A stretch of 48,590 bases of DNA from Thermodesulfovibrionia bacterium (GTDB lineage Bacteria > Nitrospirota > Thermodesulfovibrionia > UBA6902), in contig JAGVNU010000098.1 in NCBI GenBank assembly GCA_020053105.1, forward strand, positions 1-48,590, written 5' to 3'. This document shows positions 33,249 to 41,321 of this stretch, in pieces. The translations under genes were made by a program, and so were the position numbers. The notes below the pieces were generated by a model. The model did not search any database, was not told where the DNA came from, and was given only the letters and a program-made list of their open reading frames with translations. Numbering within the stretch: position 1 is the stretch's first letter; every line of letters starts with the position of its first letter.

Positions 33249-34349
33249 ATGGCTTTAAGTATAGGCATCGTCGGCCTCCCGAATGTGGGGAAATCGACAC
33301 TATTTAACGCGCTCACAAAGGCACAAAATGCCGCTGTGGCGAATTACCCGTTTTGCACCATAGAACCAAATAAGGCAATTGTCGCAGTCCCGGACAAGCG
33401 CCTTGATCATTTATCGGACATAGTAAATCCGCAAAGGATACAAAACGCTATCGTGGAGTTTACCGACATTGCCGGTCTTGTAAGGGGGGCTTCAAAAGGT
33501 GAAGGCCTCGGCAACCAGTTCCTTTCTCACATCAGGGAAACATCGGCGATCGTGCATGTTGTTCGATGTTTTGAGAGCGAAACTATAATACACGTTGACG
33601 GCAACGTAGACCCGTTGCGCGATATTGAAGTTATTAATACAGAGCTGGTGCTTGCCGATATTCAGACACTCGAAAACAGGATATCACGTCTTGATAAACA
33701 GGCAAGGGGAGATAGAAAAGTTCAGCCGCTGCTCGATATGGCAAAGAAGGCGCTTGATCATCTTAACGCCGGCAAACCGGCAAGCAGTTTCAGTGAATGC
33801 GAGTCCGATGCTTTCATAGAGTTGACTCAGGAAATACGCCTTATCTCTCTGAAACCGGTGATATACGCTGCCAATGTCGATGAAGATGGCCTTGGCGAGG
33901 ACAACGAATATGTAAAGGCAGTTCATAAATTTGCGGAAGAACAGAATTCACATTCGGTGAAGATCTGCGCAAAGATCGAGGAAGAGATGTCCGGGATGAG
34001 CGATGAGGAGCGCAATGAATTTCTCGAAGCGCTCGGCGTGTCTGAAGGCGGGCTCGACCAGATAATCAACCACGGTTATCATGCGCTCGGTCTGATCAGT
34101 TATTTTACCGCCGGTGTCAAAGAGGTCCGCGCCTGGACCATTGAGCGCGGATGGAAGGCGCCGAAGGCCGCGTCAGTAATTCATGATGATTTCGAACGCG
34201 GTTTTATCCGGGCGGAGGTCATTGCGTATGACAATTTCATTGAGCATGAAGGAGAAACCGGGGCACGCACCGCAGGGAAACTCCGCACGGAAGGCAAGGA
34301 GTATGTCGTCTGCAACGGTGATGTGATGCATTTTCTTTTCAACGTGTAA
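33249..34349 (+). CDS. ychF: Redox-regulated ATPase/GTPase YchF (Obg family)
   Basis: A 366-residue P-loop NTPase. G1 is GLPNVGKST, switch region FCTIEPN, G3 DIAGLVRGASKGEG, and the G4 position reads NVDE instead of NKxD, the change that makes YchF prefer ATP. The C-terminal TGS-like domain has the AWTIERGWKAPKAA, GFIRAEVIAYD and GDVMHFLFNV segments. YchF binds ribosomes and affects stress responses. The ATG at 33249 has an AAAGGAG site; a longer in-frame reading from 33153 is not family-like. Length is normal. Confidence 0.96.
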   Translation: MALSIGIVGLPNVGKSTLFNALTKAQNAAVANYPFCTIEPNKAIVAVPDKRLDHLSDIVNPQRIQNAIVEFTDIAGLVRGASKGEGLGNQFLSHIRETSAIVHVVRCFESETIIHVDGNVDPLRDIEVINTELVLADIQTLENRISRLDKQARGDRKVQPLLDMAKKALDHLNAGKPASSFSECESDAFIELTQEIRLISLKPVIYAANVDEDGLGEDNEYVKAVHKFAEEQNSHSVKICAKIEEEMSGMSDEERNEFLEALGVSEGGLDQIINHGYHALGLISYFTAGVKEVRAWTIERGWKAPKAASVIHDDFERGFIRAEVIAYDNFIEHEGETGARTAGKLRTEGKEYVVCNGDVMHFLFNV

Positions 34350-34368
34350 ACGTAAAAAGAACAATAAT

Positions 34369-34734
34369 ATGAATTCAAACGCGATGCCTGATGAGGTAAT
34401 ATATAATTTTTGCACAAAGGTCCTTCCTGGTTTCCGCAAGATCATGATGAACCTTGAAGCGCTTGATCACGAACTGTCTTCCCATGATTTTGCCCTGCAC
34501 CTTATGGAGCTGGGGAGAGAGCAGATGTCCGAGATTGCCGACCCGAGTGAGAAGGACCTTGATCTGATGACGGGATATATTGAGTCACTGGACTATGATA
34601 ATGCGGAGAAGGCTTTTTTCTCCGCATTTGCAGGCGGCTGCGTGTTGGGTCTGGTAATCATAAATGAAGTGGCCCGCGAGGATTTCAGCCGGGCGCTGCA
34701 CCTGATAGAGGATTTTACCCGGAAGGAATTTTAG
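34369..34734 (+). CDS. Hypothetical helical protein
   Basis: I do not recognise this 121-residue protein. It is acidic and predicted to be mostly helical (ALDHELSSHDFALHLMELG, YIESLDYDNAEKAFFSA), with a hydrophobic AGGCVLGLVII stretch near residue 90 that is too short for a clear membrane helix. It follows ychF by 19 bases in the same direction and converges on the OYE gene 22 bases later. The Shine-Dalgarno is weak. It is probably real because of length, position and coding-like composition. Confidence 0.6.
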   Translation: MNSNAMPDEVIYNFCTKVLPGFRKIMMNLEALDHELSSHDFALHLMELGREQMSEIADPSEKDLDLMTGYIESLDYDNAEKAFFSAFAGGCVLGLVIINEVAREDFSRALHLIEDFTRKEF

Positions 34735-34756
34735 CTGTCAGCATCCACATCTTTTA

Positions 34757-35887
34757 TTACTTTCGCTCCTGGGAACGTCTGCGCCCCCTTTCCTTTGCCT
34801 CTACCACGCAGTAGATGCCGCCCTCCTTCAGACCCGGCATGAAGCAGCCGTTACAGGAGATGCATTTTGCCGGAGAGGTGTCTCCCTGCTTCCAGCGCAG
34901 GGCCAGGCCAGGTTCCCGGATAAACGGCCTTGCCATGGAAATGTAATCCATCCCATAGTCACTAAGCGCTTTTTCGACAACTTCATATGAACGGAATCCC
35001 CCCACAACCATTACCGGACAACCGACCGCCTCCCTGATCCTGCGGGCTGCTTCCATGTTATATGCCTCTTTCTCAGGCCTGTCTATCTTTGTACGGGCCG
35101 GGCTCTGTTCACCGGAAGCAGGAGTGCCTGCGGATACTTCTATGGCATCGATGCCTGCTTCTGAAAGTTTTTTGGCTGCATAGACACCATCATTAATATC
35201 GAGACCTCCGGCCAGGTTATCAGCGGCATTTAGCTTGATAAGCACCGGATAATCTGTGCCCACCGCTTCCCGGATCTCCCGGTACACTTCGAACAGAAAA
35301 CGGCAGCGGTTTTCAATGCTTCCACCATACTCATCAGTCCTGCGATTGGTAAGCGGGGAAAGAAACTCGTTGATAAGATAGCCATGGGCGCCATGCAATT
35401 GGACAGCATCAAAGCCCCACGCCTTTGCCCTGCGCGCCCCCTCTTTGAATGCTTTAACAATGTCCCTGATCTCATCTATTGTGAGTTCAGCTGGCGTCTC
35501 CGGGAATTGCTCAACTTTTACAGACGATGGCGCAAGGGGCTGCCTTCCTGCAATGGCCGAATCCGTCTGCCCTCCGCAATGGACCAGTTGAATGCAGATC
35601 TTACCTCCTTCGTCATGAACTGCTTTGGTCAGCGCTCTCATTTCAGGCTCAAAATCGTCCGAGTGGATACCCATCTTGCCGGGGGCCTGTTTGCCGTCCG
35701 GCCTGACAAAAGTATACCCGGTAATAATCAGACCGACCCCACCCCGTGCAAGTTCACGGTAACAGCTGATCAGTTTGTCCGTAGGCCGGCCATCAGCCCT
35801 GCACATCCCTTCCCAGGTGGCAGAGCGGACCAGGCGATTTTGAAGGACCATTCCATTGATTGAGGATTGTTCAAATAACTTTGCCAT
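34757..35887 (-). CDS. NADH:flavin oxidoreductase (Old Yellow Enzyme family)
   Basis: A 376-residue FMN-dependent enzyme with a TIM-barrel OYE domain: NRLVRSATWEG, ICIQLVHCGGQ, VQLHGAHGYLINEFLSPLTNRRTDEYGGSIENR, and VMVVGGFRS with the phosphate-binding Gly. It ends in a cysteine-rich CISCNGCFMPG...C segment as in the 2,4-dienoyl-CoA reductase branch, but the FAD/NAD domain of that branch is missing. It would reduce activated alkenes. An AGGAG site precedes the ATG. It stands alone and has no obvious link to the lipid operon. Confidence 0.92.
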   Translation of the reverse strand: MAKLFEQSSINGMVLQNRLVRSATWEGMCRADGRPTDKLISCYRELARGGVGLIITGYTFVRPDGKQAPGKMGIHSDDFEPEMRALTKAVHDEGGKICIQLVHCGGQTDSAIAGRQPLAPSSVKVEQFPETPAELTIDEIRDIVKAFKEGARRAKAWGFDAVQLHGAHGYLINEFLSPLTNRRTDEYGGSIENRCRFLFEVYREIREAVGTDYPVLIKLNAADNLAGGLDINDGVYAAKKLSEAGIDAIEVSAGTPASGEQSPARTKIDRPEKEAYNMEAARRIREAVGCPVMVVGGFRSYEVVEKALSDYGMDYISMARPFIREPGLALRWKQGDTSPAKCISCNGCFMPGLKEGGIYCVVEAKERGRRRSQERK

Positions 35888-36188
35888 TGTATTTCTCCTG
35901 TTTGATTGTTTTCCTGTTCATTTATCAACATACTGAAATGCGGCATTATGAGAATGAACCTGGTTTTGCTGATAGAAAAATTATAAACCTCATGTTAACG
36001 ATTGTCACGAAAAATTCAAATCGTTTTTTAAGCGGGGCCGCTCCATGCAGTGTTTCAACTTTAGCAAGAGCAGTCTCTCTTGGCCCAGTACATCAAAACC
36101 CAGCTTAAGACCTCACAATAAAACACCTGATCACATTGATCAGGTGTTTTATTGTGAAATTAATGGGAAAAAGGACGGAAGCTCCTTT
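35888..36188. other. Intergenic stretch, no gene seen
   Basis: About 300 bases between the start of the OYE gene and the end of the DUF2892 gene. The left part should hold the OYE promoter, but I see no clear -35/-10 pair. The right part holds the strong hairpin at 36114-36156. No open frame of note. Confidence 0.6.
36114..36156. terminator. 20-bp perfect hairpin terminator
   Basis: Two perfectly complementary 20-base arms (36114-36133 and 36137-36156) with a 3-base loop. The outer stem is AT-rich (TTTTATTG), so it can provide a partial U-tract on both strands. It lies 32 bases past the stop of the DUF2892 gene (minus strand) and most likely ends that transcript. Confidence 0.8.
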
Positions 36189-36479
36189 TTAATGTCCTGA
36201 TGGCTTACCCTCCCCCTCTTTTGTCTTCTCTTCCTGCCCTGCAGTTCTTTCTACAGGTTTTTCAGTTCCTTCTGCCTTCCCTTCCTCGCTGGTGCTGATC
36301 CCGAGTACTTTCCAGAGAGGACAGAATCTGACAAATGAAGTTACAAGGGCAATTGCCCCTACGGCAAATGCTCCTATTTTCAGCCCTGTGCCCAGCTGGG
36401 AAAAGAGTCCGATACCAATAAAGATGATACCCAGGATAGTTCTTACGTTACTGTCAATTATGCCGACGTTCTTTTCCAT
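36189..36479 (-). CDS. DUF2892 (YgaP-like) membrane protein
   Basis: A 96-residue protein starting MEKNVGIIDSNVRTILGII, the DUF2892 signature, with two membrane helices (LGIIFIGIGLFSQLG and IGAFAVGAIALVTSFV) and the conserved FCPLWKVLGIST. The last 35 residues are a Glu/Lys-rich, probably disordered tail that is longer than usual. A near-consensus GGAGGTGAT site precedes the ATG. In some proteins this domain is fused to rhodanese; here it is alone. Confidence 0.87.
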   Translation of the reverse strand: MEKNVGIIDSNVRTILGIIFIGIGLFSQLGTGLKIGAFAVGAIALVTSFVRFCPLWKVLGISTSEEGKAEGTEKPVERTAGQEEKTKEGEGKPSGH

Positions 36480-36673
36480 ATCATCACCTCCAATAATGGT
36501 TTCCCGCAGTACATCATATGTACCTAAATAAAGGTTATCACTATCGGGACAAATGTCAATTGGGGAGCGTAAGGGAAAATATGCGTGGAATTAAGTATAA
36601 TAATTCTTCACAAATGCTGAGGATATTACGAATCACCGGCATTTAATGTGATACGACAAAATAGATTAAGGCC

Positions 36674-36750
36674 GCGCCCATAGCTCAATTGGATAGAGTG
36701 TCTGACTACGGATCAGAAGGTTGGGGGTTCAACTCCTCCTGGGCGCGCCA
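36674..36750 (+). tRNA. tRNA-Arg (anticodon ACG)
   Basis: A full cloverleaf of 77 nt. The acceptor stem is GCGCCCA paired with TGGGCGC, followed by discriminator G and encoded CCA. The D arm has AGCTCAATTGGATAGAGT. The anticodon stem TCTGA/TCAGA holds loop CTACGGA with ACG at 36708-36710 (read as I34, CGU/C/A codons). The T loop is GTTCAAC. It lies 22 bases before the methyltransferase gene. No integrase or direct repeat suggests an insertion here. Confidence 0.96.
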
Positions 36751-36772
36751 ATTTTTTTGAAAGGGAGGAATT

Positions 36773-37471
36773 ATGCGAAACAACTCGCATAGGGACAAAT
36801 ATATTATTTCAGCCATTGTTTCCATACTGCTTGCAAGTCTGCTGAGCGGTAGTGTTTATAGTCAGGAGCACAACAAGGAACAAAACCCGTCCGCGACCCA
36901 GCAGAGGTTCTCTGATATCGAATTATGGATCAAGCGGTTTGAAGACCCGGAGCGGGACAAATGGCAGAGACCCGCGGAAGTGGTGAAGGCCATGGACCTG
37001 AAACCAGGTGACGTGGTTGCAGACATCGGGGCTGGGACCGGGTATTTTACAAGACACATAGCGGCTGCAGTCGGCCCGTCCGGAAAAGCCATAGGCCTGG
37101 ACATCGAACCGGGAATGGTGAAATACATGGAAGAAGACGCGAAGAAACTTAATCTCAGTAATTATGAGGCACGCGTTGTCAAGACCGACAATCCGGAGCT
37201 CGGCCCCCATTCAGTAGATGTAATTTTTCTCTGTGACACATACCATCATATTGAAAACAGGCTTGAGTATTTCAGGAATGTCTCCCCAAGCTTAAAGCCG
37301 GGCGGCAGGTTAGTAATCGTTGACTTTATTAAGGATACGGATTTTGGCCCTCCGCGCGAACATAAAATGGCTAAAGAATCGGTCATAGAAGAACTGCTGA
37401 AGGCCGGTTACCGCCTGATTAAGTCCCATGACCTGCTGCAGCATCAGTATTTTCTTGAATTCGGCATCTAG
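36773..37471 (+). CDS. Class I SAM methyltransferase with N-terminal signal peptide
   Basis: A 232-residue protein. The first 31 residues look like a signal peptide (basic start, hydrophobic core IISAIVSILLASLLSG, SVYSQ end). The rest is a Rossmann methyltransferase: VADIGAGTGYFTRHIA (motif I), GLDIEPGM (motif II), VDVIFLCDTYHHI (motif IV) and LKPGGRLVIVDF (post-motif). The SAM site is intact. Export of a SAM-dependent enzyme is odd, because SAM is cytoplasmic; it may stay anchored with the domain inside, or be a lineage-specific periplasmic form. A strong GGGAGGA site precedes the ATG. It meets the DUF3786 gene end-to-end with a 4-base overlap. Confidence 0.87.
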   Translation: MRNNSHRDKYIISAIVSILLASLLSGSVYSQEHNKEQNPSATQQRFSDIELWIKRFEDPERDKWQRPAEVVKAMDLKPGDVVADIGAGTGYFTRHIAAAVGPSGKAIGLDIEPGMVKYMEEDAKKLNLSNYEARVVKTDNPELGPHSVDVIFLCDTYHHIENRLEYFRNVSPSLKPGGRLVIVDFIKDTDFGPPREHKMAKESVIEELLKAGYRLIKSHDLLQHQYFLEFGI

Positions 37472-38232
37472 TCGCCTTTTATATTCCTTACCAGAGCCAT
37501 TCCAAGATAAAGCAGGGCTTCGACATCAAGAAATACGGTAGCTGTCGAGTCCAGGAGGATTTTACAGTCTGCCCCGAATTCTTCATCCCCCGGCCAGAGA
37601 AGGACGAGCAGGGGAAGTTTTGGAAGAGCGTATATAACATAGCTGTGTTCTGTTGCGTATCCTTTTACCTTTTCAGCGCCTAATGCCGTCAGCCTCTTTA
37701 TTGTCCCTTCCCTGCTGCGTTCAAACATTTTCGCTAGTGGAATTTCACATGCTCCATGGAAACTTTCGGACCTGATCAGTCCGTCCTTGAAATCCCTGAA
37801 TGCAGCCCATTTACCTGACAGGCCCCCGCTGCCCGCCTGTTTGATATACATGAGAATCAGGAGCCTGTCCATTATATCGAGAGCGTCTTTAAACCCGGTC
37901 CGGCCCAATACTATTTCCCTGCCCATATATACTATCTTCAGGAGATCACAATCAACGACGGCGCCTGTGTCACGGGCCACGGAGGAAAAACCTCCTGCAG
38001 AAATCTCATCAAACAATTCTTTAAACCTTCTCTCCTTCCAGTCCCCCGGATCTGACAGCATTTCTTCAATTGCCAGTTTTGAATGTTCATCTATCTCCCT
38101 GCATTCAGAAAGCGGGACCATCCTTCTGAGAAACTGAACTGCAAACGCCATACAGCTCCCGGCAGGGCACCTGCCGCAATTGGAGCGCGGCAGTTTTTTA
38201 TAAATGTCCAGCGGCTGAATAATCTTTGTCAT
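37468..38232 (-). CDS. Fe-S domain and DUF3786 protein
   Basis: A 254-residue protein of two parts. The N-terminus has CGRCPAGSCMAFA followed 16 residues later by SEC, a four-cysteine Fe-S motif of the type seen in acetyl-CoA pathway and electron-transfer proteins. The rest matches DUF3786: VVDCDLLKIVYMGREIVLGRTGFKDALDIMDRLLILMYI and HSYVIYALPKLPLLVLLWPGDEEF. Such proteins are found mostly in anaerobes, and their function is undefined. It converges with the methyltransferase gene and diverges from the radical SAM gene on the right. Confidence 0.83.
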   Translation of the reverse strand: MTKIIQPLDIYKKLPRSNCGRCPAGSCMAFAVQFLRRMVPLSECREIDEHSKLAIEEMLSDPGDWKERRFKELFDEISAGGFSSVARDTGAVVDCDLLKIVYMGREIVLGRTGFKDALDIMDRLLILMYIKQAGSGGLSGKWAAFRDFKDGLIRSESFHGACEIPLAKMFERSREGTIKRLTALGAEKVKGYATEHSYVIYALPKLPLLVLLWPGDEEFGADCKILLDSTATVFLDVEALLYLGMALVRNIKGD

Positions 38233-38539
38233 TTTTTATACACCGATATGCCCCGTCCTCTTTTGTTCAGAACAAACAATTCCAAGACCGATCAGACATC
38301 CTGACATGTAGATTTCAATTTTAATATACCATAAGGTATGCGATGAAAATCCGTCAGGCAGAGGCATTACCATATCACTACATGATAGACGCGCTGTCCC
38401 GAAATAAACTTCTATATCACAAAACGTAAACTTGGTTAAGTTATTAATTTTACTACGTAAAGATTCTTGACAATAGAGGGCGAAAAAGATAATATAACTT
38501 AATATTGTTATTAATCCGCCTTAAGGGGGTATCATCACC
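38233..38539. other. Divergent intergenic region, no gene seen
   Basis: About 307 bases between the DUF3786 gene (minus) and the radical SAM gene (plus). It is AT-rich, holds the strong plus-strand promoter at 38467-38495, and a small ATACC/GGTAT palindrome near 38325-38340. I see no coding frame and no riboswitch-like fold. Confidence 0.6.
38467..38495 (+). promoter_or_regulatory. Sigma70-type promoter of the radical SAM/GT2 genes
   Basis: A consensus -35 TTGACA (38467-38472) is followed after 17 bases by -10 TAATAT (38490-38495). Transcription should start near 38502, leaving a leader of about 38 bases with the GGGGG-type ribosome site before the ATG at 38540. Confidence 0.7.
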
Positions 38540-39982
38540 ATGAGTCGTATCCTATTCATTGCACATATCGATAGAACAATGTTGCTAAGCGGTGGATTTG
38601 TCACCTTTGGGCCCATGTGGTTATCCGCGGTTCTTAAGAAGGACGGGCATCAGACTTCTATCGCAGGTGTAAATTATAACGAAGTTGAGAAAACCTGTAT
38701 GGAGTTTAAACCTGACATTGTCGCATTTACAACTTTCAGCACTGGCCAGAATACATATCTGGACTGGAACAGGCGTTTAAAAAAGAAGTTTAAACTCTAT
38801 TCCATGTTTGGCGGACCTCATGTGACTTTTTCCCCTGAAATGATCGAGGAAGACGGCGTAGACGCTGTATGCAGGGGAGAAGGGTTTGAAGCGATGCCGG
38901 AATTTATCAATAAGCTGGAAAAGGGAGAAGACATTTCTAATGTCAAAAACTGGTGGGTCAAGGTAGACGGAAAGATATATAAGAATGAACAGCGGCCGCT
39001 TATAAAAGACCTTGACATCCTTCCTCCTCCGGACAGAAGTCTTTATAACAGGTACAAGGACTACCAGCTGGCAAGGACCGCTACGGTAATGACAAGCCAG
39101 GGGTGCCCTTTCAACTGCACCTATTGTCATAACCATCAGCTCCATAAAATGCGCTTAAAGGGAGACCCGATTTTCCGCCAGAGAAGCGTGGACCATGTGA
39201 TTGATGAGCTTAAACAATTAAAAAGGGATTATCCAAAGATTGAATATCTGATATTCAGAGACGAAATCCTCACAGTAAAACCTAAATGGATCAAAGAATT
39301 TGCCGAAAAATATCCAAAAGAAATAGGATTACCTTTTTACTGCCTAATGAGACCTGAGATTATTAAAGAGGAGGTAATCGATGATTTGATAAAGGCCGGT
39401 ATCTTTTATGTAGGAATCGGCGTAGAGTCGGGCAATGATTTTATCAGAAATAAAGTCTTAAACAGGAAAATGACAAAAGAGCAGATCATACAAGGCATGA
39501 AAATCCTCAGGGACAAGAAAGTAATGTTCTCCATGTATAACATTGTCGGTGCACCCCATGAGACACTGGAGACTGCTATGGAAACGTGGAAATTGACCGT
39601 ACAATGCAAACCGACATTCTGCGATGCCTTCCTTATGACCCCATACCCGAAGACTGAGATATACGATTATTCGGTCGCAAACGGATTTTTCAATCCTAAC
39701 ATCAAATTCCCGGAAACCTACCATGAAAGAATAATACTTGAGCTCAAGGACAGGCCGCAGCTTGAAAACTTCATGCATCTGCTCGGTGTGGCCGTTGAGT
39801 TCCCCTGGATGATGCCTTTGATCAAGAACGTTCTGATAAAATTGCCTCTCCGTCCCGTATACAATAGTATAAGAAAGTTCTGGAAGGGTTATGTTTACAG
39901 GTACAGAATATATCCTTACAAAGTTTCTGCCGTTGAAAGCGTGAGAATCATATATAACACGATTTTTGCCTCAAAGGTGTAA
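38540..39982 (+). CDS. B12-binding radical SAM protein (HpnJ/BchE-like class)
   Basis: A 480-residue protein. The N-terminal B12-binding domain covers about residues 1-130 (GFVTFGPMWLSAVLKKDGHQ, SMFGGPHVTFSPEMI, CRGEGFEAM). The radical SAM core has SQGCPFNCTYC (C189, C193, C196), GVESGND and GAPHETLETAM. The last 110 residues are a basic helical tail with a hydrophobic patch, as in lipid-modifying members of this class such as the hopanoid-associated HpnJ. It is followed by a GT2 gene of the lipid-linked sugar type, so a membrane lipid or polyprenyl-sugar modification is the likely context. The exact reaction is not known. Confidence 0.88.
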   Translation: MSRILFIAHIDRTMLLSGGFVTFGPMWLSAVLKKDGHQTSIAGVNYNEVEKTCMEFKPDIVAFTTFSTGQNTYLDWNRRLKKKFKLYSMFGGPHVTFSPEMIEEDGVDAVCRGEGFEAMPEFINKLEKGEDISNVKNWWVKVDGKIYKNEQRPLIKDLDILPPPDRSLYNRYKDYQLARTATVMTSQGCPFNCTYCHNHQLHKMRLKGDPIFRQRSVDHVIDELKQLKRDYPKIEYLIFRDEILTVKPKWIKEFAEKYPKEIGLPFYCLMRPEIIKEEVIDDLIKAGIFYVGIGVESGNDFIRNKVLNRKMTKEQIIQGMKILRDKKVMFSMYNIVGAPHETLETAMETWKLTVQCKPTFCDAFLMTPYPKTEIYDYSVANGFFNPNIKFPETYHERIILELKDRPQLENFMHLLGVAVEFPWMMPLIKNVLIKLPLRPVYNSIRKFWKGYVYRYRIYPYKVSAVESVRIIYNTIFASKV

Positions 39983-40019
39983 CTCAATTAATCAAGTTTA
40001 CTATAAGGGGTTTTCCTGG

Positions 40020-40047
40020 ACCCTGCAGGCACTGCAGGGTTCTTTAT
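40020..40047 (+). terminator. Rho-independent terminator after the radical SAM gene
   Basis: A 9-bp stem (ACCCTGCAG/CTGCAGGGT, 3-base loop) is followed by TCTTTATT. It lies 38 bases past the radical SAM stop, so the following GT2 gene may be mainly expressed from a separate, unseen promoter or by read-through. Confidence 0.7.
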
Positions 40048-40110
40048 TGTGTGAACAGTGAGTTATAATTATTTCAGACTTCTTTAAATCATATTGAAAG
40101 AGAGGAATAT

Positions 40111-41055
40111 ATGTTAGTTTCCGTCGTAATCCCCCTGCACAACGAAGAAGAAAACATAGAGGAACTGTATCAATCGCTCAAATCAGTAATGGATAGTGAC
40201 GGGAAAGATTATGAACTCCTTTTTATAGATGACGGCAGTACAGACAGGACCCTGGAGCTTCTTGAGCCCTTTGAACAAAAAGATGCCAGGGTAAGATTGC
40301 TCAGGTTCCGGCGGAACTTCGGCAAAGCAGCGGCATGGGCAGCAGGTTTTGACCATGCTAGAGGTAATGTTATTGTTACCATTGACGGAGACCTCCAGAA
40401 TGATCCAAAGGACATTCCAAAGCTGGTTTCTTTGATCGGTGAATATGACGTCGTCAACGGCTGGAGAAAAAAGAGAAAAGACCCTTTCATTATCAGGAGA
40501 TTCCCGTCAATCATTGCCAATCGGCTCATAAGCTGGGTCACCGGGGTCAAACTCCGTGACTATGGATCAGGCCTGAAGGCATATAAGGCCGAGGTAGTTA
40601 AAAATATGAATATGTATGGAGAACTCCACCGATTCATCCCTGCAGTCGCAAGCTGGTATGGAATAAAGATAATAGAAATTGAAACTGTTCATCACCCGAG
40701 ACGCCACGGTAAATCCAAGTACGGGATATCACGGACGTTGATGGTAATTCTGGATTTGATAACCGTTAAATTTCTTCAGAGTTTTTCCACCAAGCCCATG
40801 CAGGCCTTCGGTCCTGTTGGATTAGCATGCGGCATAGCGGGTTTCATTATTAATGTTTACCTTATGCTCTTATGGTTTTCAGGACAGGCGATAGGCCACA
40901 GACCATTACTTCTTCTCGGCATTTTATTAGTAATAATCGGGATACAGCTTATCGGTATGGGACTTCTGGGAGAAATGCTTGTCAGCTCTTATCATGAAGG
41001 TCAGAAAAAGCCATTATATGTTCTCAAGACGTCCGGAAACGACAAACAAATTTAA
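40111..41055 (+). CDS. GT2 glycosyltransferase with two C-terminal membrane helices
   Basis: A 314-residue enzyme of the undecaprenyl-phosphate sugar transferase type (ArnC/GtrB/DPM-like). Motifs: VVIPLHNEEENIEELY, FIDDGSTDRT, TIDGDLQNDPKDIP with the DxD-type metal site, and GSGLKAYKAEV. Two membrane helices lie near 232-255 and 262-290. Such enzymes make polyprenyl-phosphate-linked sugars used in envelope glycans. A GAGAGGA site precedes the ATG. It lies between the radical SAM gene and the Wzz gene and marks the beginning of the exopolysaccharide block. Confidence 0.9.
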   Translation: MLVSVVIPLHNEEENIEELYQSLKSVMDSDGKDYELLFIDDGSTDRTLELLEPFEQKDARVRLLRFRRNFGKAAAWAAGFDHARGNVIVTIDGDLQNDPKDIPKLVSLIGEYDVVNGWRKKRKDPFIIRRFPSIIANRLISWVTGVKLRDYGSGLKAYKAEVVKNMNMYGELHRFIPAVASWYGIKIIEIETVHHPRRHGKSKYGISRTLMVILDLITVKFLQSFSTKPMQAFGPVGLACGIAGFIINVYLMLLWFSGQAIGHRPLLLLGILLVIIGIQLIGMGLLGEMLVSSYHEGQKKPLYVLKTSGNDKQI

Positions 41056-41321
41056 TCCCGTTCAGATCATTCTGTTAATAAAAGCCTGAAAGCAATATTC
41101 TCACTAATCAACCGCGAGTGTTTTCAATCTGCAATTCGCAGCAGACGACAGGAAATGGGGATGTTCGTAACTATCGAATGTCGCCTTGAATAAAAAGATA
41201 TCCCCATTTAGAATAATGAAGCTTGTGTCAATATGCCGGTCTTCAGAAAAATAACAGGTCTGCTTCCGGAAGCAGAATCCGTACAGCATTTTAAATATTA
41301 TTGAAACGTCAAACCGTTTGA

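Noticed and set aside
36674-36750. tRNA-Arg as an integration site for a mobile element
   Set aside because: No integrase, no repeated tRNA 3' end, and ordinary genes on both sides.
38233-38539. Riboswitch (for example cobalamin) before the B12 radical SAM gene
   Set aside because: The leader after the predicted start is only about 38 bases and I see no B12-box-like core upstream.
41104-41289. Minus-strand frame of 61 codons in the gap before the Wzz gene
   Set aside because: No ribosome site, no recognisable motif, cysteine/aromatic-rich composition unlike its neighbours, and opposite to the flanking genes.
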